A stretch of 59,449 nt of DNA from NCBI GenBank assembly GCA_017470525.1, contig JAFUYM010000020.1:1-59449 (forward strand), written 5' to 3'. The notes under the pieces were generated by a model. The model saw nothing but the letters and a program-made list of their open reading frames with translations. It was not told where the DNA came from and ran no database searches. The position numbers and the translations under genes are program-made. This DNA comes from Bacteroidaceae bacterium (GTDB taxonomy: Bacteria; Bacteroidota; Bacteroidia; Bacteroidales; Bacteroidaceae). Of the stretch, positions 16,935 through 25,155 are shown one piece after another. The number at the start of each line of letters is the position of its first letter. The first letter of the stretch is position 1.

Positions 16935-17981
16935 TTATTTGAGTCCTTGAATGGTGATGAGCACCTCGCCCAAGCCTTGTGCCTTGTTGCTTGCCTTGAC
17001 TCCGAGGTTCTGACGCATAGACTTGGTGAAGTCGCGTGCCCAATCATACACGCCGTATTGTGTGCCGTCCTCGTTCACGAGGGCGATACGGCAGTTGACG
17101 AAATAGAGTTCGTTGTCGGTGTTGCGCTGCATCTTGTAGGCACCCTTGATGGTGTGGGTCTTCACATAATCTACTGCCCAGTCGGCATAGGTGTCACCCG
17201 TGATGCTCTCGTCCTGCAAGTTCACATTGCAGCCTTGTTCCACCGCCACACGCACCGTGATTTCACGTCCGCGAGTGAGGATGTCGCTGAAGTACTTTTC
17301 GATGTCTGCCTGCAGTTTGGGCATGTTCTTGTGGATGTCTTCCTGAATGGTCTCAGTGGTCGATTCTCCTTTGATGTTACTTGCCGTGATGGTGGAGATG
17401 ACCTTATTGGTGTAGGCATCGATGGCACTGAGCGTGTAACTGATGTTCTTCTCGCCCGTTTGATTGTAGTTGTGGCTGGTCAGGCTGATTTTGTCGCGAC
17501 TGGTGTCGTAGTTCAGTTCCAGAATGATGTCGGGTTGTGCCACGGTGAGGAGCATCGTCTTGGCATCTTTCTCCATGCCGTCTGCCATGTCGGTCGCCTC
17601 CTGTGTGTCCAGTTGTTTGAGGGTCTGCTCGAAGTCGTTGAGCGGATAGTTTTGTGCGTTAAAGTCATCTTGAATGGCGGAGATGATGCGCTTGGCACGG
17701 TCATCCTTGAGCAGATACCCCTTGTAGTCGCGGATGGTGTAGTCGCGGCCGTTGGCTCTTTCAGTCCTCAGCATTCGGAAGTTCTGCAACGTCTGGTCGC
17801 CGGGAATGACCATGATTTGTGGACGAGCCTGCTCCACGGCATTCACGTCACTGTTCTCGTAAGCCGTCAGGTCGTCCGAGGCACCTTCGGCAAGACTTTT
17901 ACCGTTGTTGTTGCCACATGAAGAGAGGGCAACAGCCATACCGCACAAGGTGGCGGCACAAAGGATTTTGGTTAGTTTCAT
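16935..17981 (-). CDS. DUF6175-like lipoprotein
   Basis: The ATG at 17981 gives 348 residues with a lipoprotein signal and lipobox (LSSC, Cys22). The mature part begins with PQIMVIPGDQTL and continues with RDYKGYLLKDD and YPLNDFEQTLKQLD, patterns I associate with the DUF6175 family of Bacteroidota. A second part with CRIALVNEDGTQYGVYDWARDF resembles envelope-associated domains that read out a stress or structural state. It follows the channel-like gene by 47 bases. Function unknown; export to the periplasm or outer membrane is clear from the signal. Confidence 0.65.
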   Translation of the reverse strand: MKLTKILCAATLCGMAVALSSCGNNNGKSLAEGASDDLTAYENSDVNAVEQARPQIMVIPGDQTLQNFRMLRTERANGRDYTIRDYKGYLLKDDRAKRIISAIQDDFNAQNYPLNDFEQTLKQLDTQEATDMADGMEKDAKTMLLTVAQPDIILELNYDTSRDKISLTSHNYNQTGEKNISYTLSAIDAYTNKVISTITASNIKGESTTETIQEDIHKNMPKLQADIEKYFSDILTRGREITVRVAVEQGCNVNLQDESITGDTYADWAVDYVKTHTIKGAYKMQRNTDNELYFVNCRIALVNEDGTQYGVYDWARDFTKSMRQNLGVKASNKAQGLGEVLITIQGLK

Positions 17982-18028
17982 GATAAATATGGTTTTGTGA
18001 TTAGTTGTATGATTGATTCCTGTCTGGG

Positions 18029-19324
18029 TCAGAAGCCGTTGCCATTCTCCTTCCATTCCTTCTTCTCCTCGAAAGGCTTCTGGGGTTCGAGGTTCCGATG
18101 GATGATTTCAGCCATCTTGCGCTGGATGGCGGTGCAGCGGTCGTCCCATACGGTGACGCTGAAGGCGATGCGCAGGGCGAAGGCATCTGTCGTCTCGCCA
18201 GCACCGATGCGTACACCCACGTTTTTCTTGCCCACGGGCTTGTGGTACTGGTCTTGGTCGGCTTGCAGGGAGAAATCGTCCGAGAGCATGGTTCCCAGTT
18301 CTTGATAGAGTGTCTGGAACGTCTCCTCATGCAGGGTGGTGGTGGGCTGCTTGCCCAATTTCTCCTGCACCTTGTGAACGAAGTGGAACTGGGTGGGATA
18401 GACCGGTTCTTCGGCTCCGCTGGCAGAGAGGAGGAAGATGGTCCACTTGCCCTTGCCGCTCAAGCGTCGCAGGTCAGCCATGAAGTCGGCGAGTTGAGGC
18501 TCAGCCCCCTCGTCCTGCACCACATAGTAACTGGTGGGCGAGTCGGGGTTCTGCTCAAACTCCTTGCTGATGTAGTTGAAACCGCCAAACTGTGCCAGAT
18601 AGTAGGCAAAGTTGCCGATGCCCGCTTCTGATGGGCTGGAAGTGGATGCAATCGTCACGTTGGAGCCTCGGTCAATGCAGCAGCCGTAGGACGTGGGGCT
18701 TTCCAGCGAGAAGTGCTCCACCACCAAGCGGTCTTGTGGGTGTTCGACGATGTTTTGGCTAGTGGCGAGGTTGCGGAGACGGAAGTCCTTGGCGTATGCC
18801 ACCGTGTCGAGAATGTCTTTGGTGTCCATGCCTTGCTTGGCTTGAACATCGACGATGGACACAAAGCGTGGCACCACCTTGTAGAGCGTATGGCGGCATT
18901 GCTTGCGGCAGAACGCCTTGTGCATGCGATCGGTAAAGGTCTCCAACTGGATGCGCCGCTTCTCGTCATCCATCGCCTTCTTGAAACCGTTGGCAACCAA
19001 ACCGGCAGGAACGGCGAAGATGAGAATCTTGATGATGCCAATGAGGGTGTCGATGTAGCGACCTGTCAGTGTGACGGGGCCTGCCCCTGCAAATTTGCCA
19101 GGGTCGCCGATGTAGCGGGTAATCGCCCAGACGAACGCTTGCCACGGATTGGAATACTCCCCGGGCTGAGCCGTGTGCTCCACGATGTAGAACAGGATGG
19201 CGAGCACCACGGTGGCGACCAGCAACACCTGGACGGATACCCAAAAGTCTTTGCGTGCATTCTTCAGGGCACGACCAAACAGAACAAAAGAGTTACTTCG
19301 TTTAATCGAATTTGAAGTGTTCAT
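18029..19324 (-). CDS. Two-TM potassium-channel-like protein with an altered filter
   Basis: This 431-residue protein has TM1 at about 27-48, a pore-loop-like segment at 60-80 and TM2 at about 90-112 ending in IFAVPAGLVANGF, which matches the inner helix of two-TM potassium channels. The filter position reads AITRYIGDPGKFAGAG instead of the usual TVGYGD, so selectivity for potassium is doubtful. A long soluble domain follows with repeated alpha/beta segments and no clear RCK GxGxxG motif. It is the first gene of the leftward cluster, preceded by a TAACTTTG box at 19419-19426 that lies between two 10-bp inverted repeats. Confidence 0.65.
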   Translation of the reverse strand: MNTSNSIKRSNSFVLFGRALKNARKDFWVSVQVLLVATVVLAILFYIVEHTAQPGEYSNPWQAFVWAITRYIGDPGKFAGAGPVTLTGRYIDTLIGIIKILIFAVPAGLVANGFKKAMDDEKRRIQLETFTDRMHKAFCRKQCRHTLYKVVPRFVSIVDVQAKQGMDTKDILDTVAYAKDFRLRNLATSQNIVEHPQDRLVVEHFSLESPTSYGCCIDRGSNVTIASTSSPSEAGIGNFAYYLAQFGGFNYISKEFEQNPDSPTSYYVVQDEGAEPQLADFMADLRRLSGKGKWTIFLLSASGAEEPVYPTQFHFVHKVQEKLGKQPTTTLHEETFQTLYQELGTMLSDDFSLQADQDQYHKPVGKKNVGVRIGAGETTDAFALRIAFSVTVWDDRCTAIQRKMAEIIHRNLEPQKPFEEKKEWKENGNGF

Positions 19325-19402
19325 GACTCAAACACGTTTACGGTTAATAATTGGATGAAGCACGATGAGGCTCCATTGTTGGAGAAAGATTCCCTGTTGA
19401 GA

Positions 19403-19449
19403 GGGGTAAAATACAAGACAAAGTTACGAAAAAGAGCAGATTTTACCCC
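19403..19449 (-). promoter_or_regulatory. Promoter of the channel-lipoprotein cluster flanked by an inverted repeat
   Basis: The minus-strand -7 box TAACTTTG lies at 19419-19426, about 95 bases upstream of the channel-like start. It is bracketed by GGGGTAAAAT (19403-19412) and ATTTTACCCC (19440-19449), a perfect 10-bp inverted repeat with a 27-base spacer. This is a good candidate operator or regulator-binding pair. Confidence 0.6.
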
Positions 19450-19569
19450 CCAGAAACGTTAAAGAAGGTTAAACATGCGAAAAAAGTGTGTTTCTTATGG
19501 TGTACGCATTCCCTTTCTTTCACCGATGCAGAGAAATGGGAGAAGAATAGGACATTCGTAGGGTGTGGA

Positions 19570-19602
19570 AAGAGGACGCATCCTTGCCCGATGCGTCCTC
19601 TT
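19570..19602. terminator. 13-bp perfect hairpin downstream of the GH95 gene
   Basis: AAGAGGACGCATC at 19570-19582 pairs with GATGCGTCCTCTT at 19590-19602 around a 7-base loop. It lies about 90 bases past the stop of the leftward GH95 gene. The T run is short, so termination is likely but not certain. Confidence 0.55.
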
Positions 19603-19625
19603 TGTGTATGTTCGTAACCTCAAAA

Positions 19626-19690
19626 CCGACCACGTCGTGGTCGGCAAACCGATTACGTCGTGGTCGGTCAATCGACCACGACGTGGTCGA
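19626..19690. repeat. 23-bp-period palindromic array 1
   Basis: Three 19-base palindromes start at 19626, 19649 and 19672, exactly 23 bases apart with four-base spacers. Their centres are CACGTCGTG, TACGTCGTG and CACGACGTG. The last unit ends three bases before the stop codon of the GH95 gene. Confidence 0.8.
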
Positions 19691-19693
19691 TTT

Positions 19694-22129
19694 TCACCTC
19701 ACCACGTTCTTCCCTCTCTCCAACTTCACCACCTTCGTTGCCCCGTTCACCTTGAGGGCAACCTTGCAAGCCTGCTGAGCCGTGAGGGTGAGGGACGTAA
19801 CTTTGCCGTTCTCCCAAACCATATCCACGGTGATGCCACCACGGGCACGGATGCCTGAGACGGAGCCATCCTTCCAATTGTCGGGCAGGGCTGGCAACAG
19901 TTCGATTTCAACGGGAGTCTTGACATTGCCCACGAGATAGTTACTCTGCATGAGCATCTCAATCACACCTGCACAACCACCAAAATTGCCGTCAATCTGG
20001 AAAGGCGAATGGGCATCAAGCAGGTTGGGATAGGTGCCGCCGCCACGACGAGCATCGGCTCCTTTGTACTTGTCAGGACTAATGTAGTTGAGGAGTTTGC
20101 GATAGATGTGGTAGGCATTCTTCGCATCGTGCAGACGGGCGTAGAGGTTCACACGCCACCCTGTGCTCCAACCGGTCGTTTGGTCGCCTTTCAGTTCGAG
20201 GGTCTTGGAGGCGGCACGTTCGATTTCGGCTCTCTTATGCACCCCATCCTCCACATTGTGGCCAGGATAGATGCCGAACAGGTGGCTCTGGTGGCGATGG
20301 TGCGGGTCTTCATCCTCCCAGTCGTAGAACCATTCCTGCAGGTTGCCCTTCTTGCCAATCTTGTAGGGCTGAAGTTTGGCGAGGGTGGCTTCTGCCTCCG
20401 CAATGAAATCCTTGTCAACGCCCAGTTCCCAAGCCGCATTTCTGGCATCGGTCAGGCACTCGCGAATCATGGCGATGTCGGCAAAACCGCCATAGCAAGA
20501 ACGTCCGTGATAGCCTTCTGGCGTGACGTAGATGTTCTCTGGCGAGGTGGAAGGAGCCGTGATGAGATACTCCTTGCCGTCCACACCCATGCTGGTGGTA
20601 GTGACCATCCAGTTCATGCAGAACTCGGCAGCCCCTTTCAGCACGGGGTAATACTCGCGGAGGAAGTCCTTGTCGAGCGAGAAAGTGTAGTGTTCCCAGA
20701 TGTGGGTGCTCACCCACGCACCACCCATGTTCCAGTTTGCCCACGAAGGGTCACCCGTGTGGAGCCCCACAGGACAGGTCATCGCCCAGATGTCGGTGTT
20801 GTGAGCCAGACACCAGCCCTTGTTCACACCATAGTATGCCTTTGCCGTCTGCTCACCAGAGCCTTGCAATTCCTTCAGGAACGTCAACAAAGACAGGTGC
20901 ATCTCGGGCATTGCTGCTGTCTCGGCAGCCCAATAGTTCTCCTCCACATTGATGTTGCTCGTATAGTTGCACGACCACGGCGGCAACATCTTCTCGTTCC
21001 ACAAACCCTGCAAATTCGCGGGCACATTGGGAGTGCGAGAACAAGAGATGAGCAAGTAACGTCCATACTGGAAATAGAGGGCTTCGAGGTCGGGATTGAA
21101 AATGCTTTCATTCACATATTCCTTCAACACCTCATCGGTAGGTCGAACATCTTCCCTCCCCTTCCCCAATGAGAGTTTCACGCGGTTGTAGATGCTCTGG
21201 TAATCCTTGATGTGACGAGTCGTCAATATTGGATAAGGCTTCGCACTGAGGCGATTCATCCTATTGTTCGCTATCTGCTGATAAGGCTTTCCCTCCTTCA
21301 CGGGGTCTTTGTCGAAGCCGTTGAAGGAAGTGGCATTGACGATGTAGAGCGTCACTTCCTTGCTGCCATTGACGAGCACACTACCCTGCTCTGCCCTGAT
21401 GTGGTCGGCATCGACCTTCACCAACGTGCGGAAGTGGATGCCACGCCCGGGGTCGTAGGCAAACTTTTCCTTGGCATCGTAGTAACTCGGCAGGGAGCCA
21501 TAGCCGGCATAACCATCGTTGATGATGATGCCCTGCTCCACACGGATGTCGGCTCGCAGTTGACAAGAGAGGGAGATGCGGGCATGGATGCCTTTAGGAT
21601 TGTCGGTCGTGATACGCACCACCATGCCCGAGTCGGGATGAGTGGCAAAATACTCTGTCGCATACTGATACTTTCCTCGGTGGTACACCGTGTGAGCGGT
21701 GGCATTGCCGATGTCAAGCCATCGGCGATAATTGCTCACCTCACCCTCTGTGTCGAGATACTGAATCTGCAACTCGCCCAGCGGCTGATAGTTCTGCGAG
21801 AAGTGTCCCTGCACATCCCTTTGCAAACGGTCAGCCTCCTTGTAGTCACCCTTCCGCAACGCCTCCCTGATGGCAGGAATCGTCTTGTGCGCCTCTGGCG
21901 AATATATGTTCATGTTGCACGGTTCACCTGTCCACAGCGTGATGTCGTTGAGCGAAATCTTGTCCGTGTCCGTACCGCCATACACGATGCCGCCCATCGT
22001 GCCGTTGCCAATCACCAATGCCTCCTCAAAGAAGTCGGCAGGACGGTCGTAGTGTAAGGTCTGAGCCCACGACATCGTTACCGATGCCAAACACACCGCC
22101 CCAATCATAAAGAGAGTCTTTTTCATCAT
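19694..22129 (-). CDS. GH95 family glycoside hydrolase (alpha-L-fucosidase type)
   Basis: The ATG at 22129 gives 811 residues with a signal peptide (LFMIGAVCLASVTMSWAQ). The N-terminal part has the GH95 pattern: PADFFEEALVIGNGTMGG, SLNDITLWTGEP, and the central NLQGLWNEKMLPPWSCNYT, with the catalytic region around NINVEENYWAAE. The (alpha/alpha)6 part follows, including DPHHRHQSHLFGIYPG near the C-terminus. GH95 enzymes cleave alpha-1,2-linked L-fucose or, in some members, L-galactose. It lies 98 bases downstream of pdxT with its own -7 box (TACCTTTG, 22161-22168). Confidence 0.9.
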   Translation of the reverse strand: MMKKTLFMIGAVCLASVTMSWAQTLHYDRPADFFEEALVIGNGTMGGIVYGGTDTDKISLNDITLWTGEPCNMNIYSPEAHKTIPAIREALRKGDYKEADRLQRDVQGHFSQNYQPLGELQIQYLDTEGEVSNYRRWLDIGNATAHTVYHRGKYQYATEYFATHPDSGMVVRITTDNPKGIHARISLSCQLRADIRVEQGIIINDGYAGYGSLPSYYDAKEKFAYDPGRGIHFRTLVKVDADHIRAEQGSVLVNGSKEVTLYIVNATSFNGFDKDPVKEGKPYQQIANNRMNRLSAKPYPILTTRHIKDYQSIYNRVKLSLGKGREDVRPTDEVLKEYVNESIFNPDLEALYFQYGRYLLISCSRTPNVPANLQGLWNEKMLPPWSCNYTSNINVEENYWAAETAAMPEMHLSLLTFLKELQGSGEQTAKAYYGVNKGWCLAHNTDIWAMTCPVGLHTGDPSWANWNMGGAWVSTHIWEHYTFSLDKDFLREYYPVLKGAAEFCMNWMVTTTSMGVDGKEYLITAPSTSPENIYVTPEGYHGRSCYGGFADIAMIRECLTDARNAAWELGVDKDFIAEAEATLAKLQPYKIGKKGNLQEWFYDWEDEDPHHRHQSHLFGIYPGHNVEDGVHKRAEIERAASKTLELKGDQTTGWSTGWRVNLYARLHDAKNAYHIYRKLLNYISPDKYKGADARRGGGTYPNLLDAHSPFQIDGNFGGCAGVIEMLMQSNYLVGNVKTPVEIELLPALPDNWKDGSVSGIRARGGITVDMVWENGKVTSLTLTAQQACKVALKVNGATKVVKLERGKNVVR

Positions 22130-22160
22130 GCTGTTTTTATTAGTTAGTCTTTCGCGCCCC

Positions 22161-22168
22161 AAAGGTAA
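22161..22168 (-). promoter_or_regulatory. -7 box of the GH95 gene
   Basis: TACCTTTG on the minus strand matches TAnnTTTG, 32 bases upstream of the GH95 start. Confidence 0.5.
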
Positions 22169-22227
22169 GACAAAAAAACGACATAGACAACCTTTAGCGT
22201 GATGAAGTCAATCACATGCTGCACTTT

Positions 22228-22788
22228 TCAACTTCTTGCCTCTGCAATCAGTTGCAAGAAGTGCTGATGCAGACGAAGGTCGGGGTCGAGTTCGGGATGG
22301 AAAGCGGTGGCGAGTTGGTTGCCTTGCTGGGCAGCGACGATGTGTCCGTCCACTTCGGCAAGGGCACGGCAATCGGAGGAGAGGATTTCGTCGATGTAGG
22401 GTGCACGGATGAAGGTCATGGGAAGGCGGTCGCCAATGCCGGTGACAGCACCTTCGGTGTGGAAACTGCCGAGTTGACGACCGTAGGCATTGCGGCGCAC
22501 ACGGATATGCATGGTGCCGAGATAGCCGTCGGACAGGAGTATCATCCCTGCACAGGTGCCAAAGACGGGAAGCCCCTGAAGGATGGCTTCGCGGATGGGT
22601 TCGTAGAGCCCGAGCCCCCGCAGGAGGCGCATCTGCACGGTGCTTTCGCCGCCGGGCAGGATGAGTCCGTCCTTGGGCTGCTGCCAATCAGAGAGTTGGC
22701 GCACTTCAAAAGTGTCGGCACCAAGTTGCTGCAACCGCTGCTCGTGCTCGATGAATGCCCCTTGCAGGGCAAGAACTGCAATCTTCAT
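22228..22788 (-). CDS. pdxT: Pyridoxal 5'-phosphate synthase glutaminase subunit
   Basis: PdxT releases ammonia from glutamine for PdxS. The ATG at 22788 gives 186 residues. The class I amidotransferase triad is visible: Cys79 in VFGTCAGMIL, His164 and Glu166 in TAFHPEL. The start has VLALQGAFIEHEQRL and the glycine-rich ILPGGEST region, all typical. It follows pdxS by 34 bases on the same strand, so the two form a PdxST pair for de novo vitamin B6 synthesis. Confidence 0.95.
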   Translation of the reverse strand: MKIAVLALQGAFIEHEQRLQQLGADTFEVRQLSDWQQPKDGLILPGGESTVQMRLLRGLGLYEPIREAILQGLPVFGTCAGMILLSDGYLGTMHIRVRRNAYGRQLGSFHTEGAVTGIGDRLPMTFIRAPYIDEILSSDCRALAEVDGHIVAAQQGNQLATAFHPELDPDLRLHQHFLQLIAEARS

Positions 22789-22822
22789 GTTCTGTTCTTT
22801 TTGTCTCACAGAATTACAGAAA

Positions 22823-23698
22823 TCACTTCCCTCTTTCAGCCATCAGGAGTTCGATTTCCTGCTCGTTGATGCCCACCATCGCCTCGCCAAGGTCTTCGGA
22901 GAGTGCTGCCAAGAGTTTGGCATCCTGATAGTTGGTGACTGCCTGCACGATGGCTGCCGCACGTTTGCGGGGATTGCCGCTCTTGAAGATGCCGCTACCC
23001 ACGAAGACACCCTCGGCTCCCAGTTGCATCATCAGGGCGGCATCGGCTGGGGTGGCAACTCCACCTGCCGCGAAGTTGACCACGGGCAGTTTACCGTTCT
23101 CGTGCACAAAACGCACGAGTTCGTAGGGGGCTTGCAACTGCTTGGCTGCTTCGAAAAGTTCATCTTCGCTCATCGAAACAAGCCGCCGTATCTCGCTTTG
23201 CATCAGGCGCATGTGGCTCACCGCCTGCACCACGTCGCCCGTGCCAGGTTCGCCTTTGGTGCGAATCATCGTGGCTCCTTCAGCAATGCGACGCAAGGCT
23301 TCGCCCAGGTTCTTGGCACCACAGACGAAGGGCACGTCGAACTTCGTCTTGTCGATGTGGTAGATGTTGTCGGCAGGAGAGAGGACTTCGCTTTCGTCAA
23401 TGTAGTCAATCTCAATGGCTTGCAGGATTTGTGCCTCTGCAATGTGTCCGATGCGGCACTTTGCCATGACGGGAATGCTGACTGCCTCTTGGATGCCACG
23501 AATCATCTTCGGGTCGCTCATGCGGCTCACACCACCAGCAGCGCGGATGTCGGCTGGAATGCGTTCAAGTGCCATTACTGCACATGCGCCTGCCTCTTCG
23601 GCGATGCGAGCCTGTTCAGGAGTGGTGACGTCCATGATCACTCCGCCTTTCAGCATCTGAGCCAATTGGCGGTTTAAGTTTTGTCTTTCGTTGTTCAT
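22823..23698 (-). CDS. pdxS: Pyridoxal 5'-phosphate synthase lyase subunit
   Basis: PdxS builds PLP from ribose 5-phosphate, glyceraldehyde 3-phosphate and ammonia from PdxT. The protein is 291 residues long, the usual size. It has the start motif [12 protein letters not shown], then Lys80 in VMAKCRIGH and Lys148 in [11 protein letters not shown], the two active-site lysines of the family, and [20 protein letters not shown] late in the barrel. It lies between the ThiD-like/AraC regulator and pdxT on the same strand. Confidence 0.96.
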   Translation of the reverse strand: MNNERQNLNRQLAQMLKGGVIMDVTTPEQARIAEEAGACAVMALERIPADIRAAGGVSRMSDPKMIRGIQEAVSIPVMAKCRIGHIAEAQILQAIEIDYIDESEVLSPADNIYHIDKTKFDVPFVCGAKNLGEALRRIAEGATMIRTKGEPGTGDVVQAVSHMRLMQSEIRRLVSMSEDELFEAAKQLQAPYELVRFVHENGKLPVVNFAAGGVATPADAALMMQLGAEGVFVGSGIFKSGNPRKRAAAIVQAVTNYQDAKLLAALSEDLGEAMVGINEQEIELLMAERGK

Positions 23699-23771
23699 TG
23701 TCGTGTTTTATTTTATATGGAAATAATAGGAATATCAAGAATTATAAGAAAAGAGGGAAGCAAAGAGGAAA

Positions 23772-24659
23772 TCAAGGGAAGTCGCGGAACTGGGAGGGCG
23801 AGATGCCTTTCTGCTTCTTGAAGAAGCGTGAAAGATGGGCTTGCGAGGAGAAGCCCAAGCGAAGGGCGATTTCCTTGAGGGGATAGTTGGTCGTGGTGAG
23901 CAGCGAGGCAATCTCGGCGGTAATGCGCTCGTCGATGATGGTCTTCGGGGAACGCCCTGCGATACGGCGCGTGACCTGACCGAGGTATGGCGAACTGACG
24001 TTGAGTTGTTCGGCATAGAATGCCACATCGGCATAGCGATGGAAGAACCGCTCGACGGCATCGAGGAACTGATTGTACAACTCTCCGCTCCGCCCCATCG
24101 ACTCAACGTAACCTGCAGGCAAGTTGGCAAGCAACTCATGCGCATGGCGGATGGCTTCGTCGGGTTGCTCACCACGGTTGAGCAGTACTGCCACTGCGGA
24201 GGAGAGTTGATTCGCTGTGCCGTGCGGCGCCTCGTGGCTCGCCTCCAGCACCACGGTGCAGAGGGGCAGGATGAGCCGCTCTATCGCCTCATACACCTGA
24301 GGAGAAAGCAACCGTTCGCCATGTGCCGATTCCTGCACAGGGGCATAGATGACATGGCGAGGATGGTAACGTCTCAGCACATCAGCCACCGCCTCGACCA
24401 CATTGATGCGACGGAGCAGCCCGACCTTCACCACCTGCGGCTGCAGGTCGTTAATGATTGCCTCCACCTGCTGCCGCACAGCCGAAGCGGGCAAGTCGTA
24501 GAACTCCTGAATGCCGAGCGTGTTCTGCACCGTGATGGACGTGATGGCAGATGCAGCCACACCGCCCAACTGGTGGATGAGACGGATGTCCGCCTGCACT
24601 CCCGAACCGCCCGTGCCGTCGCTGCCGGTGATGGTCAATATCGCTCTCGTTGGATTCAT
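23772..24659 (-). CDS. ThiD-like domain fused to AraC-type regulator of the B6 genes
   Basis: The ATG at 24659 gives 295 residues. Residues 1-190 resemble hydroxymethylpyrimidine/pyridoxal kinases (ThiD/PdxK type): GSDGTGGSGVQADI and PQVVKVGLL. The catalytic GTGCT motif is replaced by GTANQ at 147-151, so kinase activity is probably lost and the domain may sense a B6 or thiamine compound. Residues about 200-295 form an AraC DNA-binding region with EIALRLGFSSQAHLSRFFKK. It sits 73 bases upstream of pdxS on the same strand and probably controls pdxST. Confidence 0.85.
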   Translation of the reverse strand: MNPTRAILTITGSDGTGGSGVQADIRLIHQLGGVAASAITSITVQNTLGIQEFYDLPASAVRQQVEAIINDLQPQVVKVGLLRRINVVEAVADVLRRYHPRHVIYAPVQESAHGERLLSPQVYEAIERLILPLCTVVLEASHEAPHGTANQLSSAVAVLLNRGEQPDEAIRHAHELLANLPAGYVESMGRSGELYNQFLDAVERFFHRYADVAFYAEQLNVSSPYLGQVTRRIAGRSPKTIIDERITAEIASLLTTTNYPLKEIALRLGFSSQAHLSRFFKKQKGISPSQFRDFP

Positions 24660-24838
24660 TTGTCGTGCCTCGTTATAAATTCTGTGCAAAGGAACACAAA
24701 ATTGCAGAACTGACAAAAAAAGACTCTATTTATGATAAAAGAAAATACAATTTGGGCAAAAAACGATACCGTTTTTTACGGAATCGCCTCATCCTCTGCA
24801 TTGACAAGGTTGAAACTTACTGCACACACCAACAAGCC

Positions 24839-24976
24839 CACGATGTACACACAAGAAAACTCATGGCGCACACACAAGAAAGTCCACGACGTGTGGGGTA
24901 ACAAGTCCACGACGTGCAGTCTTTCATATTCACGACGTGCAGTCATTGCAGTCCACGACGTGCAGTCTCTTCTGCG
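24839..24976. repeat. 23-bp-period palindromic array 2
   Basis: The core CACGACGTG starts at 24885, 24908, 24931 and 24954, exactly 23 bases apart. Two degenerate units in phase lie upstream: CACGATGTA at 24839 and CATGGCGCA at 24862. The last three cores are each followed by CAGTC. The core is the same as the third unit of array 1 (CACGACGTG), so the arrays are related. Confidence 0.75.
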
Positions 24977-25120
24977 TGTTTAGTTTTAAACACAATATGC
25001 ATAATGTTGTTTATTATAAACAGAAAAAGGCATTTCTGTTTACAGCATTCCATTGTTACCTTTTCACACAAAAACAAAAAAGATATTGCCCAAAGTGACA
25101 TGATTCTAAAATAAAATGCT

Positions 25121-25128
25121 TAACTTTG
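25121..25128 (+). promoter_or_regulatory. -7 box of the HEPN/MNT pair
   Basis: TAACTTTG lies 28 bases before the HEPN start at 25156. Confidence 0.6.
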
Positions 25129-25155
25129 CAGCCAAAGAATCATAAGGCATAAAAT

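Larger units (their letters stand above)
19325..19693. other. Intergenic region holding a promoter, terminator and 23-bp array
   Basis: No gene is seen. From left to right it holds the promoter with inverted repeat (19403-19449), a 13-bp hairpin (19570-19602) and three 23-bp-period palindromic repeats (19626-19690). Confidence 0.7.
24660..25155. other. Divergent intergenic region with 23-bp array and palindrome
   Basis: The region holds the regulator promoter at its left, a 23-bp-period array (24816-24976), a hairpin GTGTTTA-GTTT-TAAACAC just past the array (about 24975-24993), and a TAACTTTG -7 box at 25121-25128 for the HEPN/MNT pair. No gene is seen. Confidence 0.65.

Noticed and set aside
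19403-19449. Invertible promoter between the 10-bp inverted repeats
   Set aside because: The 27-base spacer is too short for known promoter inversions in Bacteroidota and no invertase gene is present.
19626-24976. 23-bp arrays as CRISPR
   Set aside because: Units are palindromic with spacers of only 4-14 bases, and there are no cas genes or unique 30-base spacers.
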